Source: Desulfosarcina widdelii
Lineage (GTDB): Bacteria > Desulfobacterota > Desulfobacteria > Desulfobacterales > Desulfosarcinaceae
Direction of reading: 5' to 3'
Assembly: GCF_009688965.1 (NCBI RefSeq)
Contig: NZ_AP021875.1
Location: 4,092,001 to 4,156,000 of the forward strand
DNA: 64,000 bases
The notes under the pieces were generated by a model. The model ran no database searches, was not told where the DNA came from, and was given only the letters and a program-made list of their open reading frames with translations. Shown here in pieces: positions 1 to 8,545 of the stretch (position 1 is its first letter; the number at the start of each line of letters is the position of its first letter). Both the position numbers and the translations under genes were made by a program.

Positions 1-30
1 GGTAGCCCTACCGATATGGACTTTGATCAT
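1..30 (-). CDS. 5' end of an unidentified gene, cut by the window edge
   Basis: Only ten codons are visible (MIKVHIGRAT), read leftwards from an ATG at 30. A strong AAGGAGG ribosome binding site sits just upstream (about 37-43), which supports a real start. Ten residues do not allow a family call. The terminator of the enoyl-CoA hydratase gene lies between, so this is probably a separate transcription unit. Confidence 0.55.
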   Translation of the reverse strand, partial: MIKVHIGRAT

Positions 31-82
31 CGCCTGTCCTCCTTGTTCATTCGACGGTTGCCGCACCCTGGCGCGGTACTTG

Positions 83-123
83 AAAAAAACGCCCGGCCGG
101 CGTTTTAACTGCTGGACCGGGCG
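83..123 (-). terminator. Rho-independent terminator after the enoyl-CoA hydratase gene
   Basis: On the minus strand CGCCCGG (117-123) pairs with CCGGGCG (90-96) and is followed directly by seven T (83-89). A shorter alternative hairpin AAAACGCC/GGCGTTTT lies at 86-106 and could act in both directions. Confidence 0.75.
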
Positions 124-199
124 CATTTTGTTTCACATAAAACCAGATTAAACCCGCGACCGACGGGCGTCAAGCCTCGAATACGAATTTGCGGATCAC

Positions 200-976
200 C
201 TATTTCTCTTTCCAGTCCGGCTGCCGTTTTTCCAAAAAGGCCGACACGCCTTCCTTGGCATCCTCGGTGGAGCACAGGCGCGCGAACGCCTCGTTCATGT
301 ATTCGAAGGCCTTGTCGTATTCCAGGTCGGCCGCCGAATAAAAGGCGGATTTGGCGATCTGTACCGCAATGGGGCTCTTGGCGGCCAGCACGGCGGCCCA
401 TCGTCGGGCTTCCGTCTCCAGATCGTCGGCCGGCACCACCTTGTTGATCAGTCCCATATCCAGAGCGGCCGGCGCCTTGATCAGTTCGCCGTAAAGCAGC
501 AGTTCCATGGCCCGCTTGCGGCCCACGGATCGGGAAACCGGAATCACGGGCCCCACACAGTTGAGGCCCACGTTTATGGCCGTCAGCCCCATGCGGGCGG
601 TGTCGGCGGCAATGGCCAGGTCGCAGGCTGCCACCAGGCCGGCCCCGTTGGCGGCGGCAACGCCATGAACCTGGGCAATCACCGGCTTGTTCAGGCGGCT
701 GATCGTTATCAGAGGGGTTTCCATGCTGGCGATCCACTTCTTGTATTCCATGGCACTCTTGCCGAAAAAATCGCCCACGTCGATGCCTGCGCAAAAGGCT
801 TTGCCCGCACCCTTGATAAGGATCACCCGTACCGCAGAATCGCCGTCCAGCTGGAGCAGCGCGTCGTTGAGTTCCGCGGCCAGGGCGAGGGTAAAAGTGT
901 TGAGGCTGTCGGCACGATTCAGGGTGATTTCGCCGATGTTGTTCTCCAGATTCGCGATGACGACGGTTTCGGCCAT
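200..976 (-). CDS. Enoyl-CoA hydratase/isomerase family protein lacking the usual catalytic glutamates
   Basis: This 258-residue protein is a crotonase-fold member, about full length for the family. It has the GKAFCAGID stretch (about residues 57-65), which forms part of the oxyanion hole and CoA pocket, and the HGVAAANGAG turn. The start has a good AAAGGAGG site. Aligned by eye with mitochondrial enoyl-CoA hydratase, the first catalytic Glu (GGGCEL) is Gly (NGAGL) and the second (PEI) is Ala (TAI). Dehydration of a normal enoyl-CoA is therefore doubtful. The NVGLNC stretch resembles the ECHDC3-like subgroup, whose reaction is uncertain. The fold is certain and the reaction is not. Confidence 0.85.
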   Translation of the reverse strand: MAETVVIANLENNIGEITLNRADSLNTFTLALAAELNDALLQLDGDSAVRVILIKGAGKAFCAGIDVGDFFGKSAMEYKKWIASMETPLITISRLNKPVIAQVHGVAAANGAGLVAACDLAIAADTARMGLTAINVGLNCVGPVIPVSRSVGRKRAMELLLYGELIKAPAALDMGLINKVVPADDLETEARRWAAVLAAKSPIAVQIAKSAFYSAADLEYDKAFEYMNEAFARLCSTEDAKEGVSAFLEKRQPDWKEK

Positions 977-1043
977 TTGGATCCTCCTTTGGTAATGACG
1001 TTAAAAACGACGGATTTGCATAAAGTCAAAAGTGACCCATTGG

Positions 1044-1115
1044 TGTCATTCCCGCGCAGGTGAAAATCCATAACTATTTGTAAACAATAGATTCCCGCCT
1101 GCGCGAGAATGACAT
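1044..1115. repeat. Family A palindrome, full copy (degenerate)
   Basis: TGTCATTCCCGCGCAGG on the left is mirrored by CCTGCGCGAGAATGACATG on the right, around a loop with ATCCATAACTATTTG. The same loop recurs in the copy at 13572. It lies between the enoyl-CoA hydratase and GAF/HD-GYP genes. Confidence 0.8.
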
Positions 1116-1184
1116 GTCCGGGGGCTTATTACGAGTTCATGCAAAACAAATTTGCATGCAAAAAAATCGATCTGGCTGTAAAAG

Positions 1185-2366
1185 TCAAAAGCTCGCCGCC
1201 CCCCACGGTCCCAAACATTCGGACTTCTGGTGTTCCCGGAACAACGCTTCGAAACGGGCCAGTTCCGCATCGGAACCCATGGGGCTGTCCAGTATGCCGG
1301 GATTTTCATGAACGGCAGCCACCAGGGCTGTTGCAGCCTCGGGATCGAAACGGGTTCCGGCGCCGACTTTCAACTGCACGGCGGCTTCTTCAAGACCGAT
1401 GGCCTTCATTCCGGCCCGGCCGGAAATCATGGTTTCGAAGGCGTCGCAAACCTTAAGGATGCGAGCGCCCAACGGAATGGCGTCGCCTTTCAAACCTTCC
1501 GGGTACCCGCTGCCATCCATATTTTCATGATGATAACGCACCATGGGGATCAGATGGGACAGGAACGTAAGAGGCTGCAGGATACTGGCGCCCACCACCG
1601 GGTGGAGGCGGATCAGGTCCATCTCCCGGCTGTTCAGACATCCAAGCCGTCCCAGAATCTCCCGGCCGGTACCAATTTTTCCGATGTCGTGCAAAAGCCC
1701 CGCCTGGTATAATGCCTGGGCCTGGGCATCGGTCAGTCCCATTTTACGGGCCGTCGCCCGGGCAAGCCGGGCCACGTTCAGGGAATGGCCGTGGGTTTCC
1801 GGATGCTTGGCTTCCAGGGCCATGGCCAGCCCCTCCACGGTCTGGCGAAACGTATCCAAAAGGCGCTCGTCATAGCGCAGGGCCTTGTGCAGGGCGATGG
1901 CTCCCTGCTCGCCAAGGGCGGTGAGAAAATCCACCTCACCGGGGGTCAGGTTTCGTTTGGCGCCGAAATAAACGGCCAATATCCCGGTATAAGGTGCGAC
2001 GATTTCCACCGGCATGCCGATCACCGACACCACCCGCCGCTTACCCAGCCGTTCGAGATCCGGCAGCCGCTCTTCATAGCGGGCATCCTCGATGAACACC
2101 ATGCTTTCCGCATCCGGTGGAAACAGAACTTGCAGGGTTTCCAAGTCTACGGCCGACAGGCTGCGAAAGTCAAATCCACTGGTGACTTTATGGGCGATGC
2201 ATCCGGCCACGCGGTCGACGATCCAGTAGATGCAGCCTTTGGCCATCATGGCTTCGGTAATGGAAACGACGATCCGCCCAAGGATCTCCTCGGTCTCCAT
2301 GCCGGAATGAATGGCTTTGGAAACGTCGGCAAACGCCTTGAAATATTGCTGGTAATCGGCAGTCAT
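1185..2366 (-). CDS. GAF and HD-GYP domain signalling protein
   Basis: This 393-residue cytoplasmic protein has an N-terminal GAF-like sensor (about 22-160) and a C-terminal HD-GYP domain (about 172-370). The metal-binding HD pair is in LLHDIGKIG (226-227) and the GYP motif is in HHENMDGSGYP (287-289). HD-GYP proteins hydrolyse cyclic di-GMP, and both signature motifs are intact, so an active phosphodiesterase is likely. The ligand of the GAF domain cannot be told. No transmembrane segment is visible. The Yip1-type gene begins upstream and the 7-base gap suggests co-transcription with it. Confidence 0.88.
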   Translation of the reverse strand: MTADYQQYFKAFADVSKAIHSGMETEEILGRIVVSITEAMMAKGCIYWIVDRVAGCIAHKVTSGFDFRSLSAVDLETLQVLFPPDAESMVFIEDARYEERLPDLERLGKRRVVSVIGMPVEIVAPYTGILAVYFGAKRNLTPGEVDFLTALGEQGAIALHKALRYDERLLDTFRQTVEGLAMALEAKHPETHGHSLNVARLARATARKMGLTDAQAQALYQAGLLHDIGKIGTGREILGRLGCLNSREMDLIRLHPVVGASILQPLTFLSHLIPMVRYHHENMDGSGYPEGLKGDAIPLGARILKVCDAFETMISGRAGMKAIGLEEAAVQLKVGAGTRFDPEAATALVAAVHENPGILDSPMGSDAELARFEALFREHQKSECLGPWGAASF

Positions 2367-2373
2367 GGAGATT

Positions 2374-2985
2374 CTACAGCCACAGGTACAAAAAACACCC
2401 GATATAAACCATCGTCGCTAACGCCGCCAGGGTCATTTTGACCGGAGAAAGCTGCGAGGCGGCCTTGACGGCCACGAAAATAACCGCCGCCCCGTAAAGG
2501 ACCGCTGCAGCGGCGTAACCGTTCAGCGCGCCGCCTGTCAGACCAGCCTGGAACGCGGACACGGCCGGTGCCAGCGGCCAAAGGGCGAGGGCAGACATGC
2601 CGATGTACAGATAAGTCGGCATGAATTGGGGATTGCCGCCGATGCCCCGGCAGAACACCCACACGAAGAGGCTCAGTCCGCCGTGCATGAAAAAGGCGAT
2701 GGAGATGCCGACCATCAGAATCATCAATGGATTGAAGGCAACGGCGGCATCCGGCTTTGCGGCCAGCAGCTGTTTGGCGAATTGCGTCGAGGCCAGGCCG
2801 TAGATCAACCCCAGCACAGTCACGTTGATCATGCAGTAACGCATGGGAAGTCCACCGGCGGCCAGCTCATCATAGACGGTGGCGTCCAGTTTCAGAATCC
2901 GCATCATGTGGCGCAAATAGTCCATGGCCATTCCTTTGAGCGACAGGTACCCGAAGGCCTTGAGGTGTTGGGATTTATATATCAT
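2374..2985 (-). CDS. Yip1-family-like integral membrane protein
   Basis: The protein has about 203 residues with roughly five hydrophobic segments (near 50-70, 85-115, 125-145, 155-175 and 185-203 of the chosen form). Its layout resembles bacterial Yip1-domain proteins, whose biochemical role is unknown. The frame is open further upstream to 3018 with a TTG, but that start lies in the terminator hairpin at 3018-3038, so the ATG at 2985 is preferred. A later ATG (AAAGGA six bases upstream) is also possible. It sits between the symporter and the HD-GYP gene and may be co-transcribed with the latter. Confidence 0.6.
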   Translation of the reverse strand: MIYKSQHLKAFGYLSLKGMAMDYLRHMMRILKLDATVYDELAAGGLPMRYCMINVTVLGLIYGLASTQFAKQLLAAKPDAAVAFNPLMILMVGISIAFFMHGGLSLFVWVFCRGIGGNPQFMPTYLYIGMSALALWPLAPAVSAFQAGLTGGALNGYAAAAVLYGAAVIFVAVKAASQLSPVKMTLAALATMVYIGCFLYLWL

Positions 2986-3017
2986 CGAATGGGTGCCTTT
3001 CAAATTCAAAAAGTGCA

Positions 3018-3038
3018 AAGGGAGGCCAAGCCTCCCTT
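3018..3038 (-). terminator. Hairpin after the symporter gene, possible terminator
   Basis: AAGGGAGGC pairs with GCCTCCCTT over a 3-base loop. On the minus strand it is followed by a T-rich stretch after a short gap. It separates the symporter from the Yip1-like gene. Confidence 0.55.
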
Positions 3039-3128
3039 AACAGATGAATCTTCACCGTTCGATTTTTCGGCGGGTTCCCCGAACCTTCCGGTCCGGGGAA
3101 CCACAGGGGTGGAACCGCCTGTCGATGG

Positions 3129-4763
3129 CTACCAGGGTTGCAGCCCCCAGATAAACACGGCCAGGCAGATGATGGAAATGATAATCGGAACGGTTACGCC
3201 GTTGTAGCGGGTCTCTTCGTAATGCTCACCCCATCCGTGGATGCGGTCGATGACCTTTTTGTCTTCGAGGGTGGGCGCGTAGGCCGACAGCGCCGACATC
3301 CGGTTGAAGACGATGGACAGGACGATAAACATGGCGAAACTCAGCGGAATGGTGACCATACCGCCGGACATGCCCAGCGCTGCGACCAGTCCCTTACCTA
3401 CACAGATGCCGGGCAGCACGTGGGGGGAGATGACGATGAAAATCACTCCGCAAACAAAAGAGGAAATCATCAGGGCCAGTTTGTTGGCTTCTTTCCACCA
3501 GACGCCCAACAGGATGGCCGGCGTCGCCGTGGTGGCAAGCAGGCCGAAGGCCCACAGGATGCTGGTGACCAGGAACTTGGGCGGTTTGAAGGCCAGCAGG
3601 ATGGCAGCCACGCCGCCCATGGCCAGCGCCACGTAGCCCCAGCGCACTTTCTTTTTGCTTTCCAGGTTCGGAGCGATGATCCCCAGCAGGTCGTTGCCCA
3701 CCAGCCCGGCAATGGCCATAAGGTTGCCGCCGATGGTGGAAAGTCCGGCTGCCAAAGCGCCACCCATAACAAAGGCGGCCACCAGGGTCGGGTTGTAGAA
3801 CACATTGAGAATCAGCACCGTCTGATCCGGTTTGGCGATTTCACGGCCGGTTACAGCGGTGAAGTAGTTGCCGGCAAAACCGGCCACGTAGGTTCCCGTG
3901 AACAGCAGTCCCAGGAAAATGGTGAACCAGACCACGGCCCAGCGGGCGCTTTTCACACTGGAGGAGGTGAACACACGCATGGCCAGGTGCGGCAACGCCA
4001 CCGGCCCCAGGGTAAACGCCGGAATCAGGGCGAAGTACCAGCGAAAATCGTACTTCATGTCGAAAAAGGTTGGAATCTTCTCCAGCATGCTGGGCACCAT
4101 GTCACCGTAGGCCAGAGGCGGAAACCACCATCCCGACGATCCCATGGCCTTCATGATGGCTCCCATGGGCACGATCATAGCGATGGTCATGACCACCATC
4201 TGAAAGGCGGCGTTATACGAGGCCCCGTACATGCCCCCCAGGGTGATGAAGCCCACGGTTGCCACACCGGCCACGATCAGGGCCGTGTTGTAAGGCACGC
4301 CGAAGAGCAATTCGAAGGCCCGGCCCAGACCGATCATCTGGCCCAGGGCGTACATGACCATGATCAACACCATCCAGCAGACGATCATGATCGTCGATCC
4401 CTTGCCGTATCGGGCCTTGATAAAGGTGGCCGGTGTAAAGGCCTTCATGCGCCGCAGGCTGGTCCCATACAGCAAGGTCAGCAGCGGGATTGAAATGGCC
4501 CACTGGATCCACAGGTAAACGAAGGGCACCTGCAGTTTCTGGATCAGGGCGATGACGCCCAGAAAGGTGGCCAGGCTGGCCCAGGTAGCCGCCATTCCCA
4601 AGCCGTTGGTCACGGGCCCGATGGAGAAACCGGCAGCGTAAAAGTCCTCGTCGCTGGCCGTCTTGCGGCTGGCCATATAGCCCACGCCGTAAAATATAAC
4701 AAAAAGAGCGATAACGACGCCGATACCTACCCATACATTGCTTAAGGCATATTCTGCTGGCAT
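3129..4763 (-). CDS. Sodium:solute symporter (SSS) family transporter
   Basis: This is a 544-residue inner-membrane protein with about 13 hydrophobic segments, the usual SSS size. The N-terminal ASRKTASDEDFYAAG region followed by GLGMAATWAS matches the start of acetate/monocarboxylate-type (ActP-like) members. It should couple Na+ to uptake of a small organic acid, but the substrate cannot be read from sequence. A GGGGGG-type ribosome binding site precedes the ATG. The small membrane protein gene just upstream is in the position where SSS carriers often have a DUF485- or DUF4212-type partner. Confidence 0.88.
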   Translation of the reverse strand: MPAEYALSNVWVGIGVVIALFVIFYGVGYMASRKTASDEDFYAAGFSIGPVTNGLGMAATWASLATFLGVIALIQKLQVPFVYLWIQWAISIPLLTLLYGTSLRRMKAFTPATFIKARYGKGSTIMIVCWMVLIMVMYALGQMIGLGRAFELLFGVPYNTALIVAGVATVGFITLGGMYGASYNAAFQMVVMTIAMIVPMGAIMKAMGSSGWWFPPLAYGDMVPSMLEKIPTFFDMKYDFRWYFALIPAFTLGPVALPHLAMRVFTSSSVKSARWAVVWFTIFLGLLFTGTYVAGFAGNYFTAVTGREIAKPDQTVLILNVFYNPTLVAAFVMGGALAAGLSTIGGNLMAIAGLVGNDLLGIIAPNLESKKKVRWGYVALAMGGVAAILLAFKPPKFLVTSILWAFGLLATTATPAILLGVWWKEANKLALMISSFVCGVIFIVISPHVLPGICVGKGLVAALGMSGGMVTIPLSFAMFIVLSIVFNRMSALSAYAPTLEDKKVIDRIHGWGEHYEETRYNGVTVPIIISIICLAVFIWGLQPW

Positions 4764-4772
4764 ATCCCCCCC

Positions 4773-5060
4773 TTATTCCTTCTCTTTGACAGTGATTTTT
4801 TCTCTATCGGTCTGCTCGGCCAATGCTTCCATTTCATCGTCGAACTTGTTGCAGACCAGGGTCATTACCAGGCAGACAACGGCCATGCCGAACCATCCCA
4901 GCAGGATAGGGATGATGTACTGGGTGGGGAAACCCCACATGGTGCCGGTTTGAAGACCGGGGAAAAGCACAAAAATCGATGCGCTGTGCCCCATAAGCAA
5001 CAACAGGACAGAAAAGATCACGGTAATCCAGATCTCTTTTCGATACAGTTTCTCCTTCAT
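4773..5060 (-). CDS. Small membrane partner of the SSS symporter
   Basis: The protein has 95 residues with two hydrophobic segments (about 12-33 and 51-72) and a charged C-terminus. Size and position resemble DUF485/DUF4212 small subunits encoded just before SSS transporters. The start at 5060 is preferred over an upstream in-frame codon because AAAAGGAG lies at the right distance. The 9-base gap to the symporter implies one operon. An accessory or stabilising role is inferred from context only. Confidence 0.75.
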   Translation of the reverse strand: MKEKLYRKEIWITVIFSVLLLLMGHSASIFVLFPGLQTGTMWGFPTQYIIPILLGWFGMAVVCLVMTLVCNKFDDEMEALAEQTDREKITVKEKE

Positions 5061-5349
5061 GTCAGATCTCCTTTTCGGGTTGATGCATTGGGGCAGATGC
5101 ACCGGCACCGGCCCTTGAAAATATGGCCACTTCCTTCACTTGATCCTGAAGCCTGTTAAAAAAGAACGCGTTCTATAGGGGATGGATAAAAGCTGATTTA
5201 CTGAATATTGTTTACTAAAGGAACCGTCTTAATTCCATCGGCCGCATGCCGATTTTACTGTGGTTGGGAGAACCCACCGGGAGATGCTGGTTTGTCTGAC
5301 AGGCAATAGGTTTTACACCTACAGCGCCCCCTAAGGGAAAACCCCAAGC

Positions 5350-5573
5350 ACCAATATTCAAATTCCAAATCAATCCCAATTCTCAAACCTCAAACGAACA
5401 ACCACATCCAAGTAGCGGCTTCCTGCCGCGATGGGCTATAACAACACTGGATCGCGGATGGAAAGCTGTTACCACGACACCACTCGCTTCTGCATCCCTT
5501 TGTTCTCGTTTGAGATTTCGATATTGGAATTTGGAATTTATTTGAGATTTGGCGATTGGGATTTGTGATTTCC
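5350..5573. repeat. Family B AT-rich inverted-repeat element
   Basis: The left arm (about 5350-5400) carries CAAATTCCAAATCAATCCC-like sequence. The right arm (about 5502-5573) carries the reverse form GGAATTTGGAATTTATTTGA and GATTGGGATTTGTGA. The same words recur at 14221-14278 and 17855-18000. The interior includes a short GCGGCTTCCTGCCGC hairpin. Confidence 0.7.
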
Positions 5574-5724
5574 AGCTTCGGTGGGCGATTTTTTTAAAAA
5601 TGATCAACCGGATGCTTCTGTCCAGTGGCCGTCATGCCTCCTGAAACCCCGCCACCCCATGCTTTACAATCCTTTTGGTAGGTGATACCTAATCGGAGCA
5701 TTAAACGTACCGACAGGTAAAAAA

Positions 5725-5772
5725 GCCTCATTATGTCATTCCCGCCTCCGCGGGCATGACATAATGAGAGGC
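5725..5772. repeat. Family A-related palindrome 37 bases upstream of gatB
   Basis: GCCTCATTATGTCAT on the left is matched by ATGACATAATGAGAGGC on the right (two extra bases), with TCCCGCCTCCGCGGGC in the middle. The core is shared with family A but the outer arms differ. In the gatB leader it would fold as a long hairpin. Confidence 0.75.
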
Positions 5773-5808
5773 ATCCAATGAAAAATTAAACAAAACCTAA
5801 AGAAACCA

Positions 5809-7236
5809 ATGGAATTCACCCCCGTCATCGGACTCGAAGTCCACGCTCAGCTCAAAACCAAGACCAAAATTTTCTGCGGCTGTTCCACCGCTTTCGGTGC
5901 GCCGCCCAACACCCACACCTGTCCCGTGTGCCTGGGCATGCCCGGCGTGCTGCCGGTACTGAACAAAAAAGTGGTGGACTACACGATCAAAATGGCGCTG
6001 GCCACCCATTGCACCGTACAAAAAACGAGCCGGTTCGCCCGCAAGAACTATTTTTACCCGGACCTGCCCAAGGGCTATCAGATCTCCCAGTACGAGCTGC
6101 CCATCGCGACACAGGGCCATCTGGAAATCGAAATCGACGGCCAGCCCCAGCGCATCGGCATTACCCGCATTCACATGGAAGAAGATGCCGGCAAGCTCAT
6201 CCACGACCCGGACCGTCCCATAAGCCGCGTGGATCTCAACCGCACCGGCGTACCGCTTATGGAAATCGTCAGTGAGCCGGATATCCGCAGTCCTGAGGCC
6301 GCCGGCGAATACCTGCGCCAGTTGCGTTCCATCCTGCGATATCTGGACATCAGCGACGGCAACATGGAGGAAGGCAGTTTCCGCTGCGACGCCAATGTTT
6401 CCATCATGCCTGCCGGTTCCACCGAATTCGGAACCCGCACCGAAATTAAAAACCTGAACTCTTTCCGGCATGTGGAAAAAGGGATCCTTTACGAAATCGC
6501 CCGACAGAAGGAAATCCTGCTGGACGGCGGTGAGGTGGTCCAGGAGACCCGATTATGGCAGCCCGACACGGGCCGTACCGTCTCCATGCGGGGCAAGGAG
6601 GACGCCCACGATTACCGCTACTTCCCCGATCCGGATTTGCTGCCCCTGGTGATCGACGATGACTGGATCGAGCGCATGAAAAAGGAGATGCCGGAACTGC
6701 CCGGCGCGCGCAAGGCCCGCTATGAAACTGCCTTCGATCTGCCGCCGGCCGATGCCCGGGTGCTGACCGCCAGCCGTGAACTGGCCGATTACTTCGAAGC
6801 CTGCCTGGCCCATTTTGACCGGCCCAAACCGGTGGCCAACTGGATCATGGCCGAGTTGCTGGGCCTGCTCAACGCCAAAGGGCTGGACATCACCGAATCG
6901 CCGGTTTCCCCTGAAAGCCTGGCCGGTCTGTTAGTGTTGGTAGAAAAAGATGTGATCAGCGGGAAAATCGCTAAAACGGTTTTCGAAGCCATGGCCGAGA
7001 CCGGGAAACCAGCCAAGGTCATTGTGGAAGAGAAAGGGCTTGTTCAGGTTTCCGACTCGTCTGCCATCGACCCCATCGTGGACAAAATCCTTTCGGACAA
7101 TCCAGACGAAGTCGAACGTTATCGAGGCGGGCAGAAAAAGCTAATGGGATTTTTTGTCGGTCAGGTGATGAAGGCAACCAGAGGAAAGGCCAATCCGAAG
7201 GTGGTGAATGAGATTTTGGGGAAAAAGTTAGGTTGA
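5809..7236 (+). CDS. gatB: Asp/Glu-tRNA amidotransferase subunit B
   Basis: At 475 residues this is the normal GatB length. GatB is the kinase/tRNA-binding subunit of GatCAB, which amidates Glu-tRNA(Gln) and, in many bacteria, Asp-tRNA(Asn). Visible marks are [10 protein letters not shown] at the N-terminus, zinc-site cysteines C23, C25, C38 and C41, the [14 protein letters not shown] motif, and the YqeY-like helical tail from about 330. gatA and gatC are not adjacent, so the complex is encoded at split loci. The ribosome binding site is weak and a repeat-derived hairpin lies just upstream. Confidence 0.97.
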   Translation: MEFTPVIGLEVHAQLKTKTKIFCGCSTAFGAPPNTHTCPVCLGMPGVLPVLNKKVVDYTIKMALATHCTVQKTSRFARKNYFYPDLPKGYQISQYELPIATQGHLEIEIDGQPQRIGITRIHMEEDAGKLIHDPDRPISRVDLNRTGVPLMEIVSEPDIRSPEAAGEYLRQLRSILRYLDISDGNMEEGSFRCDANVSIMPAGSTEFGTRTEIKNLNSFRHVEKGILYEIARQKEILLDGGEVVQETRLWQPDTGRTVSMRGKEDAHDYRYFPDPDLLPLVIDDDWIERMKKEMPELPGARKARYETAFDLPPADARVLTASRELADYFEACLAHFDRPKPVANWIMAELLGLLNAKGLDITESPVSPESLAGLLVLVEKDVISGKIAKTVFEAMAETGKPAKVIVEEKGLVQVSDSSAIDPIVDKILSDNPDEVERYRGGQKKLMGFFVGQVMKATRGKANPKVVNEILGKKLG

Positions 7237-7285
7237 GATGGTTTTGCAATTGATCGACATCTACTTGACGGGCATTGAACAATGC

Positions 7286-7318
7286 CTTACTTATAAGTAA
7301 GATTTACTCTTAAGTAAG
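7286..7318. promoter_or_regulatory. Tandem 16-base operators of the toxin-antitoxin module
   Basis: CTTACTTATAAGTAAG (7286-7301) is a perfect palindrome. A near copy, TTTACTCTTAAGTAAG, lies at 7303-7318, shifted by 17 bases. Both lie immediately before the antitoxin start (ATG at 7328) and overlap the likely -10 region, with a TTGACG -35 candidate at 7265-7270. This is the expected layout for autorepression by an AbrB/MazE-type dimer. Confidence 0.75.
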
Positions 7319-7327
7319 GAATTTATC

Positions 7328-7576
7328 ATGGCGCTGGCAACAATTACGACTAAGGGGCAAGTGACGATACCGAAGACGGTAAGAGATTCTCTTCAATTGC
7401 ATTCCGGGGATAAAATTGAAATTATTCTTACCAAAGATCGCGAAGCTGTCATCCGGCCGGTATCCAAAAAAGTAGACGACATTTTCGGAAAACTTCATAA
7501 ACCCGGCAGAAAAACAATGTCTCTTGAAGAAATGGACCGGGCTATTCAGAATCGAATGAGAGAACGGAATCAATGA
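7328..7576 (+). CDS. AbrB/MazE-type (SpoVT) antitoxin
   Basis: The protein has 82 residues. The N-terminal swapped-hairpin DNA-binding domain is recognised by ATITTKGQVTIPKTVRDSLQ (residues 4-23), followed by GDKIEI. The charged C-terminal tail (about 48-82) would wrap and inhibit the toxin. It overlaps the PIN toxin gene by four bases (ATGA), so the pair is translationally coupled. Tandem palindromes upstream fit autoregulation. Confidence 0.92.
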   Translation: MALATITTKGQVTIPKTVRDSLQLHSGDKIEIILTKDREAVIRPVSKKVDDIFGKLHKPGRKTMSLEEMDRAIQNRMRERNQ

Positions 7577-7971
7577 AAGGTGTGGATACAAATATTTTGG
7601 TCCGTTTTCTTGTTCGGGATGATGAACACCAAGCAACGGTAGTTTATAAAATCTTTAAAAAAGCAGAAACCGAGAAAGAAGTTCTCTTTGTGCCGTTGCT
7701 TGCTGTCCTTGAACTGATTTGGGTGCTGGAGTCAGCCTATGCCATCACCAGAAATGAAATTCTGGATTCAATCAGCGATTTGATGTCCATGCCAATTTTC
7801 AAATTCGAGCAGCTACCGGCACTACAGCATTTTATATTATCTGCAAAAAAAGATAAGTATGACCTACCCGATCTATTAATCGCTCAATGCGCTAAAGCAA
7901 ATGGCTGCGAAAAAACGTTGACCTTCGACAGGAAAGCGTCGCGATTCATTTTGTTTGAGTTTGCAAAGTGA
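7573..7971 (+). CDS. PIN-domain toxin (VapC-like ribonuclease)
   Basis: At 132 residues this is a normal VapC size. The acidic metal-binding residues of a PIN domain are present: D5 in GVDTNILVR, E47 in VLELIW, D97/D100 in YDLPDLL and D119 in TFDRKA. VapC-type toxins cut tRNA or rRNA. The target cannot be predicted here. It is paired with the AbrB-type antitoxin immediately upstream. Confidence 0.92.
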   Translation: MKGVDTNILVRFLVRDDEHQATVVYKIFKKAETEKEVLFVPLLAVLELIWVLESAYAITRNEILDSISDLMSMPIFKFEQLPALQHFILSAKKDKYDLPDLLIAQCAKANGCEKTLTFDRKASRFILFEFAK

Positions 7972-8012
7972 AGAACGATCATCCCCTTTTTTATGAAGCG
8001 TTTAATGAGATG

Positions 8013-8055
8013 GATTCCCGCCTGCGCGGGAATGACATGTCTGGTGGCTTTTATT
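8013..8055. repeat. Family A right-half copy after the PIN toxin gene
   Basis: GATTCCCGCCTGCGCGGGAA followed by TGACATGTCTGGTGGCTTTT has the same order as the right half of the full copies at 8546 and 13572. No matching left half is seen. Confidence 0.75.
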
Positions 8056-8203
8056 GAGACTGCCAATAAACAAGGATTTAAAAAACATCCGCCAGAAGGA
8101 TCAAGGTCTCAACCAGATGGAACTTATAGATTTGTTTGGCAAAATCGATTTTGACCCCAAATACGATTACAAGGTCCAGAGAAATTTTCATAGTCTCGAG
8201 ACT

Positions 8204-8229
8204 TGTCATTCCCGCGCAGGCGGGAATCC
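8204..8229. repeat. Family A core, directly upstream of the GIY-YIG gene
   Basis: TGTCATTCCCGCGCAGGCGG plus GAATCC ends seven bases before the ATG of the GIY-YIG gene at 8236. An in-frame start at 8203 would be translated from this repeat and is therefore not used. Confidence 0.8.
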
Positions 8230-8235
8230 AGAAAA

Positions 8236-8529
8236 ATGAATGGCAAACACTATTATGTCTACATCCTTTGTAACAAGAGAAACGGAACACTTTATACTGG
8301 AATTACATCAAATTTAATCAAGTGCATCTGGCAGCATAAAAATGAGGCAGTCGAAGGATTCACCAAGCAATATGGCCTTAAATGCTTGGTTCATTTTGAA
8401 CAATACCAGGATGTAAAAGAAGCGCTTCTGAGGGAAAAACGGATTAAAAAATGGAATCGCCAGTGGAAAATCAATTTAATCGAACAGAACAACCCCAACT
8501 GGGATGACCTTTATCAGAAACTGGTTTAA
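8236..8529 (+). CDS. GIY-YIG domain nuclease-like protein with an altered arginine position
   Basis: This 97-residue single-domain protein belongs to the small GIY-YIG group (UvrC-like N-terminal fold, often called UPF0213-like). The YVYIL (7-11) and GTLYTGITSNL (17-27) strands are clear. Relatives usually have a Lys-Arg pair after SNLI. Here it is K29-C30, the codon being TGC where CGC would give Arg, so the catalytic arginine appears lost by one transition. The conserved KRIKKWNRQWK region is present. Repeats of family A lie on both sides. Nuclease activity is doubtful and a repeat-related role is speculative. Confidence 0.85.
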   Translation: MNGKHYYVYILCNKRNGTLYTGITSNLIKCIWQHKNEAVEGFTKQYGLKCLVHFEQYQDVKEALLREKRIKKWNRQWKINLIEQNNPNWDDLYQKLV

Positions 8530-8545
8530 ATAAGAGACGGTAACA

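Larger units (their letters stand above)
5061..5808. other. 748-base intergenic region with repeats and no convincing gene
   Basis: The region contains the promoter area of the leftward symporter operon, a 12-base perfect palindrome AGAACGCGTTCT (5163-5174), a family B element (5350-5573) and a hairpin upstream of gatB (5725-5772). The one open frame here (5383-5607, minus) is built from repeat sequence and is not called. Confidence 0.7.

Noticed and set aside
3138..4493. A 451-codon frame antisense to the SSS symporter
   Set aside because: The composition (His/Gly/Gln rich) is that of the complement of a membrane protein, with no start signal.
5383..5607. A 74-codon frame in the gap upstream of gatB
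   Set aside because: It is made from the arms of the family B repeat and has no ribosome binding site.
8203..8235. Earlier in-frame start for the GIY-YIG protein
   Set aside because: The extra codons translate the palindrome (SFPRRRESRK), a typical artefact of this repeat.
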